Source: Jackrogersella multiformis
Lineage: Eukaryota; Ascomycota; Sordariomycetes; Xylariales; Hypoxylaceae
Assembly: GCA_902806575.1 (NCBI GenBank)
Contig: CADCXD010000004.1
Location: forward strand, 1,364,001 to 1,428,000
DNA length: 64,000 nt
Reading direction: 5' to 3'
Each line of letters begins with the position of its first letter. The stretch's first letter is position 1. The translations under genes were made by a program, and so were the position numbers. The notes beneath the pieces were generated by a model. It did not search any database. It had not been told where the DNA came from and worked only from the letters and a program-made list of their open reading frames with translations. Positions 34,431-47,178 of this stretch are shown here, one piece after another.

Positions 34431-35983
34431 TAAAATGTTAGGTTCATGGCAGCAAAACGGACCCGACGGTGCCCCTTTCTCTTAAAAACTCAAGAATCTC
34501 GGTAGGCGCATTTATCAAGAGGCAGCGAATCGGACAGAGGAGTTCTTTAACCTAGATACCATAGTATCGTTTATTGACACCACGGTCAACCATTAGAGTA
34601 GTTGTTGATGTTCTTTGCTAGACTCTCAAAATAGGGAGGGAAATATATACGCAGGCTTCTTCGTAAACATATGTAGATGTGTCGGCCATGCTCTTGCAAA
34701 TATACATTCTCCATAGTCGAGAATACCAATGAGAAGTCAGCAAATTGATGAGGTAGACAAATCAATGTGAGAGTAAAGTGAAATACTTAGGTACCTAGGT
34801 ACTCGGGAAGAACTGGACGTAGCAGGTACCTGGGTAGGTCACCAAACCATAGAAAGGTTATAAGGTAAAATAGAAAGTACTCTTGCAAGCCGACCCCCTT
34901 AGATGGACGTGCCCTGGGTGACTTCGAGGCCAGAAATAACTCCCACGGGCAAGTTGTTTGGTAAACCTGTTTCCGAACTGTGACTGATACATAGACTTGA
35001 CAAAGAGAGTTTTTCGTAGGTCCCGGGTTCGAGCCCGCAAGGGTGAGAATTCGAGACTGAGCTTTTTTTGCTGTTTTTTTTTTTTTTTCTCATGCTCTCT
35101 CTCACCTTTATCATCCTCGTACACTGTTAATTATTTTCCTTTCTGTTTATTTTCTTCGCCTCCCTATTTGCACTTACGCAACGCTGCGTGGGCTCTATGA
35201 TACCTTTTTAATTTACTTTCAACCTGTTTCCTTAGTTAGTAACACCACCTTTTGCTTATCATTTCCAGCATGCATTACTCTAAAATATTACTTTCTGATA
35301 CTCAATCATACCTACCTAGGTACGTTCGCATTCTTTAAGTTAAGGGGGGTTGGAGGGGAAAATATTCGTGAACAGCATTTCGCGGCTCTGCTGCAAAAGA
35401 GCCAGTTCTAGAAAGCTCGACAGGATACGTGATTTATTGCTTAGTTAAAGCAACTCCTTGGATATATTATCTATCACTGTCTGCGATGACCAAATCGTAG
35501 TCCAAATCCTGTATACATGGACGCGCAAATAGAGCATGTATCATCATCATAGCGGAGTTGTGCTGCACACACATTTGTAATTTTAAAACTTTAGGAAGAT
35601 CAGTCAAGGTAAAAAATAAGAGACATCATATACTAATGGGGCAACTAATTTATAATAACATCATATGAACCGAAATGGGAAGATATGCATGCTACGATAC
35701 AAATGATCGCTGGAAAAGGGGTTTAATTGGAGCTAAGAGAAGAAATAATGTGAGGCTAGTGAACTAATTTGACCACATGTAGCTTAAATAAGAAGTATAT
35801 CTTTCAATCTATCTTAATTAGAAAACCTTGAACATCCTATGAGTTGAGATATATGTATATTGCCTTAGTCCCCCTTATATGCCTGTAGTTGTCCCGACAA
35901 TTTAACATATTTGGCACGAAAAGTAAATAAACAAAAGCTGCACCCTCATACGTTCCATATATACTGCCATAGCAAGATACAGA
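34431..35983. other. Intergenic stretch with a tRNA-like relic
   Basis: About 1.55 kb between convergent genes. It holds CCTAGG palindromes near 34790-34840 and 35310, and the tRNA-like element at 34947-35069 described separately. The rest is AT-rich and without coding signal. Confidence 0.5.
34947..35069 (+). other. tRNA-like (Pol III) relic with B-box and T-run terminator
   Basis: GGGTTCGAGCCCGC at 35025-35038 fits a tRNA T-arm and Pol III B-box. A weaker A-box-like GGGCAAGTTGTTTGG lies at 34947-34961, and a seven-T run at 35063-35069 could terminate Pol III transcription. However, the T stem pairs badly beyond three bases, and no 7-bp acceptor stem or clean anticodon arm can be folded. 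It is therefore more likely a decayed tRNA, a tRNA-derived element (SINE-like), or chance. Confidence 0.3.
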
Positions 35984-38058
35984 TTACCGTTTAACCGGGG
36001 TCAAGTGTACGTAAAGCGGAATTCTATATTTCACATTGAGAGGTTAGTAATGGCTAAACTTGGCGATCAGGTGTATACAACAAGTATACTAGATAAATTA
36101 GAAGGGGAAATAGAAACACGGCAATACTAACCTATCCCAGAGCGGGAACACCTTCTGTCTCTCGATCCACCTCTGGCTCTCATCAAAGAGCTTCAGATCG
36201 AAGTCGAATATGATGCGGGCTAGGATCAACCGCATCTCGGCATACGCAAGGCTTCGAGGCGCAAACAATGTTAGTCGAACTATTCCACGGCGAGAATATG
36301 GGACTTGTCTTACTTTCGCCCGATACAATTCCTAGGGCCAACGTTGAAAGGCTGGAGCGCATCAAGCCTGTTTCCCGCCTTGGCAGCCTCTTCCTGTGTC
36401 GCTAGGAATCGCTCGGGGTCGAAGGTCCACGGATCGTTCCAGTTGTCTTTGCTGTGGTTCATTGACCATTGCTGAATCTCTACAAACGTCTAAGTGGTCA
36501 TGTGTAAGTTTCTCCTCGTGCCTATAAGGGTTAACGCAAGTACTTACACCACCAGCTACGAATTGACCCGCAATCTGTCCTCCGCCGGGAGGCACTGTTC
36601 GGACTAGGCCCGACGTGACGGGAGGATAGAGTCGTAGTGATTCGTTGAGGGTCGCGAGCATATATGTTAGCTTGTTGACCGAGTTGATGTTGATTTCGTC
36701 AACACTGCTGAACGACGAGCGAACTTCCTGCTCAAGTTTCTCTAGGACCTCTGGATGGGTTAACAAGAGGTATGTAGCCCCGGATAATGTAGTTGCAGTC
36801 GTTTCGGATCCGGCCAGCACAAGAAGAAATGCGTTTGAAGTCAACTTTTTGTCCGATATATTCTGCATGCAGTTACAAGTTGTTAGTGTACCTTGTCAAG
36901 ATTCCGATATCGAATTGACAATGTGGAAGGATTTGACATACCCAGGCATCGCGTTTCTTAATAAGTCCTTCAAACAGATCATCACGGTCTCCTTTGAAGG
37001 CCAATCGTGCCTTCACTAACTCACCGACGTAATTTTGCATGACCTGCATCGCGTTTCCACTGGTCTTCGCTATCAATTGCACGAGTTCGCCCAGACCAGC
37101 ATATGTGAATGATACGAGGATCGAACCGAATTTCACACTCTTGAAGATGAATTCGATCCAGGGATGGTATTGGATATTCTCGAGGCAATGGAATGATTGT
37201 CCAAAGACGAGATCGCCTATGATATCGAATGTGGTCCAATTATACCAAGCCTCGATGTTCAATTTGCTATTTCCTCCATCGCATTCTTCGTGCAACCTCT
37301 AAGTGACATTCGACTGTTAGTTATCATTCGGTGAGAGTTGTGATATAGGGATCTATTTGTGAGAGAAGATGAAGCACTCTGGTCTTCCATCTCAGGGGTA
37401 ACCTAGTTAGTTCCTAGGCTGCCCGGCTTGAGATAAAGATGAAATAAATGAACTCTGTCTGGTTGCTAACCTTTAGCAAAAGATCAACATAACGCATGAT
37501 CATAGGTTCCTGCTGACGCATCGCACTGTCGGAGAACCCGTGCGAGAGCGCGCGGCGATACCTCGAATGCTCTTCTCGGTCCGCACTTATGATCGAGGTC
37601 GGAAAATCGCGGCTTGTCCTGACAAACGTTTCGGCTTTGCTCATCTCCGTCGTGCTGCTCTCAGATCCGACGCGGTGGCCATAAATATCCTTCCATGCCC
37701 GCACATCAGTAAAGGAGAGATGGTTCGGGCCAATACGGACGACAGGCCCATATCTATCGTGAAGCTTCTGGGTGTGGAAAGCTTCATAGCCGGCAGAGTG
37801 TCGGGCAGCCCACGGTAATCTCGACACCTTGCAATGCAAGGGCCCGGGAAAGTTGCGGAGCGGGTGAAAGTAGAGGTTGTATATGATTTGCCATACTTGG
37901 TATGCGACTATCTGCACGGCGTATTCTGATATTAGTCATCGATTTCTTATATATAGGGAAACCCTCACTTCCTGAGGTCATACCAAGCTAACTGCGAGTA
38001 CACCGTACTTCGCGAAGCTGGACGTCTTGACGTCTAGTAATTCTGACAGCTTCGGCAT
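35984..38058 (-). CDS. Cytochrome P450 monooxygenase
   Basis: Seven minus-strand exons: 38058-37984, 37911-37471, 37298-36942, 36862-36548, 36489-36314, 36251-36132 and 36023-35984, giving 507 residues; every junction closes in frame. A membrane anchor (residues 15-40) and the proline-rich LYFHPLRNFPGP hinge come first. The I-helix has AGSETT (308-313), the K-helix ESLR (365-368), and the heme loop FNVGPRNCIGRN with Cys451 as thiolate ligand. The last exon gives the typical short IPLYVHLTPVKR ending. P450s hydroxylate small molecules using NADPH-cytochrome P450 reductase. The overall pattern resembles isotrichodermin C-15 hydroxylase-like fungal P450s, but the substrate cannot be told. No secondary-metabolite enzymes are adjacent, so it may act in detoxification or serve a distant cluster. 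Confidence 0.93.
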
Positions 38059-38730
38059 AGTATCACACCTACAACAAAAGAATAAGCGATTTAATAAATA
38101 AATATGATACTCGTGGCATGCACGAAGGAGACAAGAATGATATGAAAAATGTATATACAAAAGTTGTAGATATATATATGTGTATGTATACCTAGGTAGG
38201 TATATATCCGTCACATCTCTAATTTCCTAGGTGATAGGATATTATATCCTTAGACTTTTAGTACAAGGCGGGGCTACGTAGGAAGGAGGGATCATCGAGA
38301 AGAGCACAAGATACGGTATACCATGTCGTCGCTTAAAGGACTTCGGCACGTCCGGATGGATGCGTCCAGGTCGTAGTGCAGGACAGGACAACATCATCGT
38401 GCTGCAATACTTCGGCGACTTTATGGTTCATATACAAGGTACAATACGGATACGAATACCTAGGCATTCGCATGCGCAAACAGGCGCCAATTAAATGACT
38501 TCTATTTGTTCATCGCATCTTGGATACCTGGTGACGACGAGTAACTCTTAATGTTTTATGTCCCCTTTGGGTTTGGATGATGCTGCGGTGGTAGAATTTA
38601 CGCGTTGTGATACATATAGCCGTAGTCTCTTATACGGACCCGGTTCAAATATCAGGCCGGCAACCGGCAACATTCATTGGCAACCCCTCAACATTAGGCA
38701 CCCATATACCGCCAAAAGCACACCGGTCAC
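38059..38730. other. Intergenic region P450 - CUE-domain gene
   Basis: About 670 bases; the P450 promoter and the CUE gene 3' UTR. It has CCTAGGTAGGTATA near 38190 and a (TATG)n-like stretch near 38170. No gene seen. Confidence 0.5.
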
Positions 38731-40282
38731 TCATTTACTGCTGTCGCCAGCCTTCTTCTCGGAGCCGACTAAGCTATCAGCCATAGCATCTGCTGTAGCT
38801 TGCTTGAGTCTCTCGCTATCTTCCATTTTGATCCCCCCGCCGTTCTTCTCCTTCGCATCCTTTTCGTCCTCGCTGTCTCCGAGGCTGAAAGGATCGTTGT
38901 CTGTGATCGGATTGGGGTCAACAGATGATAGAGGTTGCCACTTGCTCTGCTTTCCAGGGGGCGGGGTTGCGCTGTCCTTCGGTGGGATCCTCGGGGAAGC
39001 ATCGTACTGATCGATGTCTTCTACTGCCTCCTTGAAGGCAACCTTGCGCCCCTCAGGCTTAGGAGATGTGGAGGGCGGAGGCGGCCTGTAGAGGCTTGGG
39101 TTGCTTGACGGGCGGTCTTGAGATGGTCCTGTACCTTTGTTAGCCATAAGTCTCCGACGCAGGGTAGCTGGAACAACACTCACTACCATCGGGGTGAAGT
39201 CTAATTCCCGCGAAGTCGTCGCTAAGGACTTGTGGGTCGGCATCGTAGCGGTGATAGTCGGCACTCCTTCGTGAGCCCTCCCCGCTGCGCCTACCTATTC
39301 CATGTGGGTGTTGATGCTTGGAGGGTTGTGTCTCATCCTCGTTCTCGTCGTACTCCCCGTCGATCTTCTTCTTTAGGTTGGTGAACCAGCTGTTGACTTT
39401 AGTCTGAGTCTCCACGAACCCCTTGCGCAAGTTTTCTTTAATCACAGGTAGGTCGTCATCGATAAAGTTGTGTTCTCTGTCATACATCTCGTTGGGCTTC
39501 AGACCAGTCGCTTGTCGGTGATGCTGGCCACCAGGGCCCCGACTCGTTGTTCTTTCTTCGTAAGCACCGACATTATCGTAGTGCTGGGCAAGTTGCCGGG
39601 CATAAAGCTCATCGGCCTCCAACTGCGACATGGGGCTTCTAGTCCCAGTCGGTCGCGGGGGCTGAGGCGGAGGGGCAGCCTCGCGATCGGGCTCATCCTG
39701 GATGGCATCGGGATCGCTCATGCCTTTCCCCGTGATTAATAGCTATTTTATTGTGCGAGTAGTATCGTTCGTACACACCTAGAAGAGCATTGAAAGCCGG
39801 ATCAATTTGTCCACCGCTCGCAATCAAAACGGCCTTGATGACACTGGCCTCGATATTGGGAAATGCTTCCTTGAGAATTGACTCGTTCTTCTGTTGCTCG
39901 GTGAGTGGCCGAGGTGGCTTTGGCGGTGCAGCTTCTTCGGTGGCTACAATTGGGTTGGTGGGTGCCGAGGTTGAGGTTGAGGTCGAGGCTGAGGTCACAG
40001 TCGTTGGATGGGCAGTATCGTCACCAAGAATGCCAGTCTCTTGAATGTCGTCGTCGTCCATCTCGAACGGTCGCACGGTGGTTGGAGATTCAGGTACAGT
40101 AGCAGACAAATTTATCTTGCTCTATTATTATCAGGTACGATGTTAGAAGACGTGTTCAAGGTGGGAATGAAGAGTGCGACATGTTTATTGCATGAATACT
40201 TGGATCTACATAGATAGATACCGTAGTGAGTGGGATAGATCATATTTCGAATGGGACTTACCGTATCAGTCGGAGCCGACAT
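38731..40282 (-). CDS. CUE-domain ubiquitin-binding protein (Cue5-like)
   Basis: Minus-strand exons: 40282-40262, 40121-39779, 39723-39184 and 39134-38731, giving 435 residues. The CUE domain is near residues 85-125 (ILKEAFPNIEASVIKAVLIA, then GGQIDPAFNALLGMSDP), with the conserved FP pair and the dileucine-type end. A Pro-rich linker (PPQPPRP), a central helical block (LEADELYARQLAQHYDN; LKKKIDGEYDE) and an acidic/Lys-rich C-terminus follow. In yeast, Cue5 is an autophagy adaptor that links ubiquitinated aggregates to Atg8; whether this protein does so is inferred. The third junction has two possible donors 3 bases apart (GTAGTG or GTGAGT); I chose GTGAGT at 39183, so one residue is uncertain. 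Confidence 0.85.
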
Positions 40283-41128
40283 CTTGATTGGATACAAGTG
40301 AAGAAACTGAATAAAATATGTACTATGTAATATGGATGTAATACAAGATAGGTAGGGAGAGAATAATTAGTGTAATGAAAATGAATATTGCTGCGGGTAC
40401 GACTGGGGATGAAATGAAGTAGATTTATTCAGACACGGTTGGAAGCTAAAGTAAAACAGGAGAGTTTATTACAGGTGACAGTGACCTAGGCTAGGTAGTT
40501 TTGGATCATGCACACCTAACCTGCACCTGCACTTAATACCTATTGAGATAGGTATCTTGATCTCGGCTTCCAAGGCAGCAAGGTTTGAGGGGCAAGTGAG
40601 TTGCGACACGCATGACGTTCCCCGCCACAACAGGGCTGAGCCTTAATACGTAGGCCTCTCACCTGTGCCGACTACATAGGTACCTAGGTACCTACAGCGA
40701 GCTACCTAAATGCTGCCTAGGCTTGCGCCACAAATCCCAGACTTAGAAGGTTGTACAGTGTAAGTTCCCACACCTAGCTTCTAAAGTGTATTATTCGCAC
40801 TGTTGCACACAATTAGCTCGCAACCTTGGAAGCTTACAGTGGCTTTACAAACAACTTTCTAACTTCCACTTAAGCACCCGAGTATATAAACTTAACAAGA
40901 ATTAGGAAGAACGTGTCAGGGTTTCGGACTCTAAATCAAAATCTAACGGTCAATTCTCATAATACTATCATCCAAAGGCATATTTATTCATTTGCTTATA
41001 TAAAATATTGAACTATATCGGTATGGAGCGGATATATGGCTCCGACTTTCAGGCATAGCAGAGATAGATCCGGAGGGGTGATGAAACAACAAAATCAATA
41101 GTCTTTTAAAAGACTACTAATATTTAAC
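40283..41128. other. Divergent promoter region of CUE gene and DHX35-like helicase
   Basis: About 850 bases between divergent start codons. CCTAGG palindromes occur near 40485 and 40680. It carries both promoters; no coding potential is seen. Confidence 0.55.
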
Positions 41129-43173
41129 ATGGCAGACTTTGATCTTGATTCAAGTTTCATCCCTGCTCTCCATAAACCTTCAGCGTTGCTGCCTATCGCC
41201 AAGCACCACGATAGCTTGCTCTATCTCATCGAGAAAAAACCCGTCACCATCGTCGTTGGTCAAACAGGCTCCGGCAAGACTACACAAATACCCCAATTTC
41301 TTGAGAATGCCGGGTGGTGCTCCGATGGCAAGCTAATTGCTGTCACTCAGGTAAGATCTCACACTCCTCTTGTACGATCTATACTAACTAGCAACAGCCA
41401 AGGCGAGTGGCAGCTACAACTGTCGCTATTAGAGTTGCTGAGGAATATGGCTGTGAGCTGGGGAAAGAAGTCGGCTATTCGATCCGATTCGAGGATGTGA
41501 CATCTGCCGCCACACGGATCAAATTCTTAACAGACGGACTGCTCATTCGAGAAGCTTTGGTCGATCCGCTTCTCTCACGCTACTCCGTGATCATGGTCGA
41601 CGAAGCTCATGAGAGGTCTATAAGCACAGACATTCTTCTCGGTCTTCTAAAGAAAATACGAAAGCGAAGACCAGAGCTACGTATAATTATTAGTAGTGCC
41701 ACCCTTCAGGCGGAGGATTTCTTGGCTTTCTTTTCGGACCAATCCGATAGCCAAGAATCATCGGACAACGAAAAGAGTGAGATCGGCTCCATCATTAGCC
41801 TCGAAGGTAGAATGTACCCCGTGGATGTTCTTTACCTGGAGTCACCGACGGAAGATTATGTCGAAAAGGCAATATCGACAGTTTTTGATATCCACACCAA
41901 AGAGTTAGAGGGCGACATTCTTGTTTTCCTGACAGGCCGCGAAGAGATCGACACAGCCGTCCAGGCTGTTGCGGAACGATCGGCCCAGCTTCACCCGGCA
42001 TCTCAGTCAATCTTAGCCCTGCCACTCTACGCGGGACTATCAACCGAGCAACAAATGTTCGTGTTTGATAGCCCGCCTGAGAACACACGAAAAGTCATTT
42101 TCTCTACCAATATCGCAGAAGCATCTATAACAATTGACGGTATTGTCTACGTTATTGATTCGGGCTTCGTGAAGCTGAGAGCTTTCGACCCTAAAACCGG
42201 CATTGAGTCATTGACAGTAACACCCATCTCCAAAGCGGCGGCACTGCAGCGTGCTGGAAGAGCTGGCCGCACAAAACCTGGCAAATGCTTTCGGCTTTAC
42301 ACCGAAAAAGCGTTCATGGCGTTACCCGATGCGAACATTCCGGAAATACAACGGTCTAATCTTGCACCGTTCATCTTACAACTAAAGGCGCTTGGTATTG
42401 ATAATGTCGTACGATTCGATTATTTGACACCACCACCGGCGGAGCTTCTGGCCAAAGGAACGGAACTGTTATTTTCTTTAGGTGCCTTGGACGAGTATGC
42501 TAAGCTGACGAAGCCTCTGGGCACACGGATGGCCGAGCTCGCGGTAGAGCCTATGATGGCAAAAACGTTATTGTCGGCTTCTTCATTTGGTTGCCTTGAC
42601 GAGATACTAACAATAGCGGCAATGACAAGCCTTGGTGGTTCTATATGGATTCAGAGAGAAGGGGAAAAGAAGCAGATGGAGTCCTCGCGACGGAAATTCG
42701 CCGCCGAAGAAGGCGACCACTTGACGCTTTTGAATGTCTACCAGGCATTTGTAACGAAAGGCAAGAAAGAATCGAGGTTTTGCCATGACAGCCACCTCAA
42801 TTTTAAAGCTATGACCCGCGCTGTGAGCATCAGAGCACAACTGAAACGCTACTTGGAACGGTTTGGGATAACGGCAGACGAGAGCATCAAGCCTCCAGCT
42901 GCGAGCAAGGGAGAGCAGATTCGAAGATGCCTCACGGCGGGCTATTTCGCCCACGCAGCAAGGATGCAACCTGATGGTAGCTTCCGCAATATCGAGGGTG
43001 GAACAACGCTCCACGCGCATCCTAGCTCTCTAATGTTTAATCGCAAAGCCGATTGGGTGATATTTCATGAAGTGATGGAAACTGGTAGCAAGATCTTTAT
43101 CCGCGATATCAGTAAAATTGAGAAGGGTTGGTTGCTAGAATATTCGTCAGGATACTACCAGCTCAAGTCCTGA
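41129..43173 (+). CDS. DEAH-box RNA helicase, DHX35-like
   Basis: Exons 41129-41350 and 41398-43173 give 665 residues. Motif I GQTGSGKT is at 44-51, motif Ia PRRVAA at 75-80, DEAH at 142-145, SAT at 174-176, and QRAGRAGR at 358-365. The helicase-associated winged-helix, ratchet and OB-fold regions fill the C-terminus. The short N-terminus (SFIPALHKPSALLPIAKHHD, then SLLYLIEKKPV) without extra domains is characteristic of the DHX35 group rather than Prp2, Prp16, Prp22 or Prp43. DHX35 is found in late spliceosomes and ribosome-related complexes in animals; its fungal role is less clear. The 47-nt intron has TACTAAC. Identification as a DEAH helicase is certain; the DHX35 subtype is likely. Confidence 0.9.
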
Positions 43174-44830
43174 TGATGGGGGCATTCAATTGACCTGGCC
43201 ATGCTGCCATGTTCCGACGATGAGGCAGAACTACCTTAGCTGCTTAATTAGGTAGTTAAAGTTATTCGTCAAAGGGAAACAAGCCTTGAAACAATATTGA
43301 AGCTAGACTGCTGAGGCTGAGACGGAAATAACCAATCGTAAGGGCTGGTTTTAAAAAAAACAATCTCACCTTACTACCTATTAGCTCGGTCCGCCATCTA
43401 GGTACCTGGTAGCTAAGCTTTAAATGGGAATTTCCTAGGATTGAGATCTTTCTAAGGCATCTTGATTACTACCTACCTTCTAGATGTATGTACCTACTGC
43501 ATCTACCTTCTAATGAGTAAGGTGGTGTCACAGCTAGATCGAGCTGTTTTACTTAAACAACTAATAGTATCTCCTTCTGCGTGTACCTATTTATAGTGAA
43601 CGCGATAGGATAATTGCCTTACCTACCTATGTACCTAGCAGCCTAACAGCCTGGCTACTGGATAGTTCATAGATGTGAATATGGTCTTATTGATAGCTAC
43701 CTGTATAGTATATCAATGATATTCTTTATCTTATTGGCCTCGAGAGTTTAATGATGGATATCTACCTAGCAGCCTAGGTAGGTAGTTTGTACAGTCAGAC
43801 AGTTCACGATCGTCTTTTATGCATAACGAAATTCGGACCTCTCATCTCAGCAAGATATCAACATGTCAAGGGGCCAATAAAAGGGGAAGGTTGTGGGTAA
43901 CTACATAGGTACCAGGCAGCTGCCAGGTACCTAAGGCCTTGCTAGGTGCTCGCTGCATAGGTGGTTCTCAATACAAGCATCGTAGCCAAGGAAGGAACGA
44001 GAAAAAAGGGGGCTATCTTAGGTAGGTAGATGAACTAACCCATTCTAGGGTTAAGGTTTATCAGCGTTTCTATCGCCATGCTTGATTGGATGTACTCATG
44101 GTTCCTGCATTAGTCGATGCCAGGGAGAGAAAGACCGCACAGTGTTTTTATTTACCCACAATAGCCATTGACATGTGTCTTCCCTCTAATGAATATTGGG
44201 GCTCTTCAGGGCTTTTCAATGGGCGAGGACAGTGCCCTTTACTCGATTGGAATTCTTCCCCATCTAAACCTGATGTATCCTAGCTTGCCATTAACTCCAC
44301 TACCCCTTCATTCATTTCCGCAATATTAATTTTGATTCGTCGATTCCCTTGATCCCGGTCATCCAAAGATACTTTCAGATTGTACTCTGTCAATCACCTT
44401 CTTTTATCCTTCTCGCTTCTGTTGGTTCCTTTCTCTTCCTTCCATCCCATTCATCCACCGCCTATTCAGGAGTTCGTCGACAATCGGTCAACTTAGACCT
44501 AACTGCCTGCCAGCGGGCGTGCCGTTCTTTCAGAGCTAACTTACAGTCATTCTTTTATGCCCCAACCATAAGTCATTCTTTTTGGCCGTGTGTCAAATCA
44601 GGCGTTAGTGTCGAAACGACGAATTTTCGTAGAATAGCATTCGATTTCCGGCATATCTATTTCGAAATCGAGGGATTATTGTTCCGACGACGTCAACGCC
44701 AATAATTCCCTACCCAACAACGTGACATGAACTGAAAAGTGCATGCTTTAGAAGCATCAAATTTTGTTATCAAGTCTGGTCGTAGGACGGGGTTGATATA
44801 AGAGAAAGAACTGAGTGCGTAGTTTACGCA
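43174..44830. other. Intergenic region helicase - single-pass membrane protein
   Basis: About 1.65 kb with many ACCTACC and CCTAGG motifs, for example near 43400, 43620, 43775 and 43910. Frames at 44086-44705 are open but have no ATG context or recognisable protein; they probably lie in the long 5' leader of the next gene. Confidence 0.55.
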
Positions 44831-47178
44831 ATGACGGGGCGCCATATTCAAGCTCGTGGCCACGGCCATGCGCATCAACACTTTCACTCGCGGGCCCTAC
44901 ATGTCGAGGGAGAGCAATTGGATGCAAATGGAGCATTGGCCGATGCTGGTTCCCAATGGGCGGATACCATCGCCCGAATGGTTCCTAGGACAAACAACCT
45001 CGATGAGAAGCCAGTCGGCGATTCAATGACTATTCCGATCACACTCGGCGTTTGGTGAGAAATGTAGTTTGCCTCGTCATATTTACATGCCGCTAACATG
45101 TTCTCGTAGCATCCCGCTAGGTATTGCAGTCTTTGTTCTGATTTATTTACATCACCGAACCTCGGTCAGGCAGAGGAAGGAAGACGAATCGGACAAGTAT
45201 AAGTCGATGGACTTCGGGTTCGATGGTAACGGAGTTGGTAAGCCGAATAAGAGACGGAGCATGTTTGGAAAGGAGAAGGACCCGAGTCACAAAACACAAC
45301 TCTCTATGGATATGAATCTTTCGAGTCCTTATCTACTTCCACCCAACCTGCACAACTCGCGAGAATCCTTGAATTCTCTTGCGAAGACTCTCCAAGCTGA
45401 TGATCCCTACCGACCTGTTACTAGCTACGCTAATAGCGATGTTGGGTCTCTGCGTTCGTTTCAGAAAGGGGGGGTTCAGAGGGATTCTTCAGTATCTACT
45501 GCCAAGACAAGCTCCAGTGGGGACCGCGATCCATCCAGAGGTAGACCTTCTATTAACAAGGCTGATCTTCCTCCCCGTCAAAAGTCGCTCCAGCCGTCTC
45601 CTCTTCAGCCGTTGCCTCCTGTCGCCCAGCCTCCGCAGCGCCGTGAGTCTGGTGAAGACAGGTCTCTCCCAGGAAAGAACGAATTCCGGTTTGTAGATGA
45701 TGAATCAACTCTCCCTCAAGTCCCTCAAATCCAGGAACCTCCAGCAGCTGCTTCACATGGACAGCGCAAAGATACGGCTAATGCCGCGCGACCCCTTCCC
45801 AACGAATCAACGAATCGGAACAACCCTGTCAATAACCGCGGCGATTCCATGATTATACCGGATTCTGAAGCTCGTGGCCTTGGTATCATGAATGCTCGTG
45901 CTTCACAGAACTCTACAGATCTGCCCTTAAGGGATAATTCGCACCCCGCGGGTGCGAGACCGGCCAGGAAAGAATCTCCCCCTGCTCGGTCAGGCTCTGC
46001 TCAGGACTATCAGGATAACTCGGCACATTTCCAGGTCGACGGACCGGACCATGGCAACAGCGATCACGTGCTTCAACATGTAGAAGACCATGATTACCCA
46101 GCCGGCTTAGGTGTTCCAGGACAAGATAACCGGAGACTATCTGTAGGGTTCCGACCTCTACCTACGGAGGATTTTATTGGGTCTGAAGATCCCGAGTTCA
46201 GAGCCAACAGAATTCGATCTTTCTATAAGGAATACTTTGAGGAGACCAAGGTTGATCATGGAAAGCCTCCGCCAATTCCGCAACACGCGCAACAGCGGCA
46301 AGCACCTCGTCAAGCACCACAGCAAGCAACATATTCTGAGGACTACGATTCAGGTTATCTGGGTGATACCGCGTTTTTCGACCCCGAAACTAATGCATTC
46401 GTTATGCCGTACGCGCAGCCTGTCACTCGCCGTGCTATGACTCCGCCTCCGAGCAATCGGCGACCGATGCCTGGACCTGGGCAGCGCGGCCCTCATGGGT
46501 CCCACGCTCCTCATGGAAGCATGAATATGCCTGGACCCCGCGGAAGGCCTAGAGCCGGCTCGGCGATGTCAGCTAACAGATGGGCAGCAATGAGCCCTCG
46601 TCCTGATTCATCAGCATCCAACCAACGTGCTTTTGCCGGAAAACCCCGGAAGCCCATGCCCCCTCCCGCCGCGCTAACTACGCTACCTACTCCTTCTAAA
46701 TTGAGGGATGACTCGTTTGATCTTATGGGAACTATCGAATTTGCACCTCCCCCTACAATCAAAGATGTAGCGGCTGGTCGGTCGCAGAGCCCCGTTGGCG
46801 AACGTAAGCCTTACATGCTGACCACTGCAATTCACTCGCCGCTAGTGAGTGCCTTTGACGACACTCCAGCGCTGCCTAGTCCGTAAGTAATATCTACCCC
46901 GTATCTGAGGAATGTTATACCTAACTTTGTCTAGCCATGTTCTTCGTAAATCAAGCACGTTTACAGGGTTAGATTTTGCTCCCCCGCGTCGGTTTAGGGA
47001 TCCCGACGCGATGAGCGACTCTGGCAGTGTAGTGAGCAACCGTAGCGGTATATCGAACACTAACCTCAGCGCTATCCGAGGCGGTGCTGGTAGGGTCAGC
47101 CGTTTACCTGGAGACACTGTCTTCACACAAGCGGCCATGACTGATTCCCTGAAGCCGTCGTGGGACATGAGAAATTAG
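44831..47178 (+). CDS. Single-pass membrane protein with long disordered cytosolic tail, function unknown
   Basis: Exons 44831-45054, 45110-46882 and 46935-47178 give 746 residues. A short His-rich N-terminus (HGHAHQHFHSRALHVEG) precedes one transmembrane helix (TIPITLGVCIPLGIAVFVLIY). The rest is a basic juxtamembrane stretch, then about 640 residues of Ser/Pro/Arg/Gln-rich, presumably disordered, tail. It contains phosphorylation-like RxxS sites, a more ordered block FRANRIRSFYKEYFEETKVD, and a conserved-looking C-terminus (LRKSSTFTGLDFAPPRRFRD). There is no N-terminal signal peptide, suggesting a signal-anchor topology. Filamentous fungi have similar uncharacterised proteins, and a yeast Skg6-type comparison is possible but unverified. 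The third exon is supported by GTAAGT and CTAAC signals. Confidence 0.75.

Noticed and set aside
32862..38058. Secondary-metabolite cluster around the P450
   Set aside because: No polyketide synthase, peptide synthetase, terpene synthase, transporter or cluster regulator is near it.
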